In this document: positions 61,001 through 64,000 of the stretch, piece after piece
Position numbering within the stretch: position 1 is the stretch's first letter
Layout of the letters: each line of letters begins with the position of its first letter
Assembly: GCA_003254905.1 (NCBI GenBank)
Contig: QANU01072020.1
Location: forward strand, 162,330-226,329
Length of the DNA: 64,000 nt
Source: Nissolia schottii
Lineage: Eukaryota > Streptophyta > Magnoliopsida > Fabales > Fabaceae
Reading direction: 5' to 3'
The notes under the pieces: model-generated
Databases searched by the model: none
What the model was told of the DNA's origin: nothing
Seen by the model: the letters and a program-made list of their open reading frames with translations, nothing else
Program-made: the position numbers and the translations under genes

Positions 61001-63637
61001 GGCAATTATTCATGCAGATTGATCAGTCCTTCCAGATTCAGCGCAATTATGGAAGCATGGTTGAAGGAGAGGGTGATGAGCTTAAGGTTTGTTTTTTTAG
61101 AAAATTGTCACTTAATGTCTAATTAATTCAGTGTTGTAATGAACTCGTTGAATATTGAAAGGACCACAGATGTTTGGACCCCTCACCCCTAGGCTTTTGT
61201 CTATATCATTTTCTTCAGCTCTAAACCCTTTACTGTGAACTTTTTCCCCCTCTTCTATTGTGGTATTTTTGAAAACAAATTATCCAATTAGTCTGCCATT
61301 AAGTGCATGTTTAGTATAGCGTTGAGAAAGTTCTAACCGCAGTTTGGAAGTTGCTAACTAAGTTTCACTCTCACCTCACTTCAACATGTTTGGCAAATTG
61401 ACGTTGAGTTATATTTCAACTTGGATTTTAGTCTCAAACCATAGTTGGGGCAGAAATGGGAAAAAAAGAAATTGCTTTTCCTTTGAACCAAACCATATTT
61501 GGCTAACTATGTACTGAACACACCCTAAGCTATACTACCCTTAGGCATATGTTATCCTCGCCTATCAGACTTTCGTCTCAAAATGCTCATCTGTATTATT
61601 CTATTTTATTGAATAATTTCTTAGCGCCGTGGCATTCATACCATAACACTGTATATTTATGTAACTGTTACAGACATAAAATCTTTCCCAGGCCTCCACC
61701 TAACTTTTTAACTTCAAGCTCATTCCCAAGCCTTCATCTAACAACTTAAGCTTTTAGAAGAATTAGTTTTGAAAGTAATAAATGTCAATGGTGTTAGTGA
61801 TTTTGTTTTGAAATTTCAAATGTTTCAGCTAGAAACTTCTGTGTCTGTTGTGCATCTTATTCTGACTGCATGAACTTATAAGTGCCTTGTTTTTATAATT
61901 GCCTGACAATTTATTGTTTATATCAGAGGGTATTGTTGGAAGGAAATCCTTACTTCCTTGCTGTTACCATGACTGTGTCTTTACTTCATTCAGTTTTTGA
62001 CTTCTTGGCTTTCAAGAATGGTAAGTAGGATTATAGTTCCAACAAGAAAATTCTGATGGAATTGGTTTGAGGCATTGCTTGTCATCTGATTATTTTCTTC
62101 CTCCTCAGACATCCAATTTTGGAACAAAAATAAATCCATGGAAGGACTCTCTGCAAAGTCTGTTGTCGTGAGCTTTGTTTCACAGGCTATTATCTTCCTC
62201 TATCTGCTTGACAACAATACATCCTGGATGATTATTGGAAGCTCTGGAATTGGTTGCATCATTGAGTTCTGGAAAATTGGAAAAGCCATGCACATAGAGG
62301 TATCTTTTGTGATCCTCAAGTTGTTAGTTTAATATGCGGATGAATTTGATAAGTGCATATTTTGATATAAAATTTAACATGTTGCCTGATACATGATTGC
62401 TGTCGCTTGGCACTGGCCTTGTGATTCTTACATCTCTAATATTCATTTGTACCAGTACTTTGTGTGTATGTGTAGAATATTTTGCTGGGACGTTCCCCTT
62501 TTTTGTTTTTGTTTTATCACTTGTTTTAGTTAGTTGGACGACAGTACTTTTTGAAATTGCTTTCTAGATTTAGTCTGTTTCTACAATTGTCATGTTCCTC
62601 AACTTTTACCTTTTTTGTCTGCAATCAGCAATTTATGTTATTATGTTCTTTGTCCACAGATTGATAGAACTGGTAGGATACCTATGCTGAGTTTCCGTGA
62701 TCGAGAGTCATATGCACGGAATAAGACAAAAGAATATGATGATATTGCAATGAAGTACTTATCATATGTTCTATTTATCCTTGCTGCTGGCTTCTCTGTT
62801 TACTCATTGATGTACGAGCGTCACAAGAGCTGGTATTCTTGGATTCTGTCTTCACTCACTAGTTGTGTCTACATGTTTGGTAAGTATTCTTTCTGATAAA
62901 CTATTCGTGTTATGAAGTGGTATTACCATGTTTGGCCATGAGTATTGAAATTAATGAAGTTGAACACGACTGCTGTCTCACAGATAAAGTCACTGTACTT
63001 TTTCAGTTTTAGTTGTTACATTTCTTGCATCTGGAGTAAAAGATAATGGATGAACCAGTTTTGGCATGAAAAAAACTAAAAATATTTTAACCCAGTGTGC
63101 TTGATGATCAGAAGTGCTGCTCATGTCGCACTGACTAGTATATAAATTGTGTCAAAATTCCTTAGTACAATGGGTTTTAATATATTTGTTCAAATTGAAG
63201 AAGAGGATTTACCCAAAAAAAAAAAAGAGTTGAAACCAAGGATTGTGTACTTGTCAAATTGGCAGCAACTTTTTGGTTCAGAAATCATTGTTTTCTTTGT
63301 TCTTATAATTTGTTCCTTCTCCTCACCTTCCCCCCACAAAAAAAGTATACTTTCTTTTAGTAAGGTTAACCAATTTATCCACAAAAGCAGTAGTTCATAA
63401 TTACTAACTTTTCTGGTTTTGTAAAAGTGATTGATACCTGTGCTCTTGTTGCTGGAAAAAAAAATGCAGGATTTATTATGATGTGCCCTCAATTGTTCAT
63501 CAACTACAAGCTTAAATCTGTTGCTCACCTACCTTGGAGGCAGATGACTTACAAGTTTCTCAACACCATCATTGACGATCTTTTCGCCTTTGTCATTAAA
63601 ATGCCAACACTACACCGGCTTTCTGTCTTCCGTGATG
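58076..63637 (+). CDS. CLPTM1: CLPTM1-family multi-pass membrane protein, 3' end beyond window
   Basis: Family of ER and Golgi membrane proteins; animal relatives retain receptors in the ER or scramble GPI-precursor lipids, while the plant role is unclear. Ten exons join in frame: 58076-58453, 58559-58673, 58748-58845, 60055-60158, 60452-60489, 60851-61086, 61927-62020, 62109-62299, 62660-62879, 63470-63637. The N-terminus is Pro/Gln-rich and followed by a hydrophobic span (GIIRVAVFWYFASRMF). The lumen-type domain has family blocks: YAHVYFAHSGFSPDP, VSYWKPNITINLVSDF, TGNYYPAVYFNEFWLLRDKL. The C-terminal half has hydrophobic spans (FLAVTMTVSLLHSVFDFLAF, SFVSQAIIFLYLL, MIIGSSGIGCIIEFW, LSYVLFILAAGFSVYSLMY). 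Exon 10 (CPQLFINYKLKSVAHLPWRQ) ends at a donor after FRD, so at least one exon lies right of 64000. Intron 3 carries a LINE. Intact as far as seen. Confidence 0.94.
59523..59940 (+). mobile_element. RTE-type LINE 3' end in CLPTM1 intron 3
   Basis: A 418-bp insertion flanked by an exact 19-bp duplication, TGTCACATTCATTTTTTAG, at 59504-59522 and 59941-59959. The interior gives the well-known end of plant RTE reverse transcriptases (RMLHWMNGQIRQDRIRNE, KKVGVTPVAEKM, RRRPRN-like and LERRLIHVANLT-like pieces), with lesions, and it ends in a (TTG)n tail. The 5' part of the element is absent, as usual for LINEs. Confidence 0.88.
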
Positions 63638-64000
63638 GTAAGATTGGGATCTTTAGTTCATAACCATCGGCTCATAATTGTATGTTGAGTGTGTGATATA
63701 TGTTTTCTTTCTTTAGTTTTAAAGAAAAAAGTTGCCTATAGAGCTGGTGATGGTAGGAGGAAATGTGGGTTTACTGTGAACATTCAGCGTAACTAAAATT
63801 GAACCAGGGATCAATTACATCCCAAGGAAGCTAGGTGTCTCTCGACTATTAGTATCAACCTCATCAGTCTCATTCTGATATAATTCGAATTTGAATCCAG
63901 CCCACCTGAGAGCTAATAAAAGTTCATTTGCAAATGAAATGTTCTCTTGTAACATCTATATATATATATATATATACACACATATATATATATATATATA
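63638..64000. repeat. CLPTM1 intron and dinucleotide microsatellite at window edge
   Basis: Start of CLPTM1 intron 10; from about 63957 to 64000 the sequence is (TA)n with a short (CA)n core and runs off the edge. Confidence 0.8.

Noticed and set aside
1-64000. tRNA, rRNA or CRISPR features
   Set aside because: None seen when reading both strands; no tRNA-like A/B boxes with a folded cloverleaf and no spaced direct-repeat array.

Overview
The window is plant nuclear DNA: AT-rich, with intron-split genes in the plant style (GT-AG introns, U-rich) and long repeat-filled spacers. The gene set and the repeat families point to a legume, most likely soybean (Glycine) or a close relative. That species call is inference from recognition, not from a search. 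No bacterial features (operons, CRISPR, ribosome binding sites) were seen.

Layout. (1) 1-2.1 kb: minus-strand amidase-signature gene, cut by the left edge, with a GC-rich kinase (CIPK) fragment upstream at about 3.2 kb. (2) 5.26-5.60 kb: small single-exon plant gene of unknown function. (3) 8.27-9.7 kb: decayed gene, perhaps related to the Treslin N-terminus. (4) 10.9-15.7 kb: complete 12-exon NADPH oxidase gene (RBOH, 929 aa), minus strand. (5) 15.9-27.9 kb: repeat-rich spacer holding an amplified MITE cluster, a Mutator-type element with a LINE inside it, two MITEs of one family with 9-bp target duplications, and an LTR-retrotransposon fossil. (6) 28.1-34.5 kb: complete 12-exon gene joining an FHA domain to a tyrosyl-DNA phosphodiesterase 1 (TDP1) domain, 1112 aa. 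(7) 38.5-41.9 kb: complete SGS3 gene, 642 aa. (8) 45.0-45.6 kb: VQ-motif gene. (9) 45.6-57.9 kb: second repeat-rich block with a sequence gap, a 1.67-kb element with long inverted ends, a dead replication-protein-A-like gene next to a Helitron end, and a third copy of the MITE family. (10) 58.1 kb to the right edge: CLPTM1-family membrane protein gene, last exon(s) outside, with an RTE-type LINE in intron 3 flanked by a perfect 19-bp target duplication.

The genes are ordinary single-copy-type plant genes and do not form a pathway: ROS production (RBOH), DNA-protein adduct repair (TDP1), trans-acting siRNA synthesis (SGS3), MAPK/WRKY signalling (VQ) and membrane-protein or lipid handling (CLPTM1). 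Their order is informative. From memory, amidase, a Treslin-like gene, RBOH and FHA-TDP1 match the Arabidopsis At5g07360-At5g07400 block, and SGS3 beside CLPTM1 matches At5g23570-At5g23575 (VQ and CLPTM1 also lie near At5g08480-At5g08500). The most checkable new observations are exact transposon boundaries and nesting, and the unusual palindrome-rich long-TIR element at 48.4-50.1 kb.
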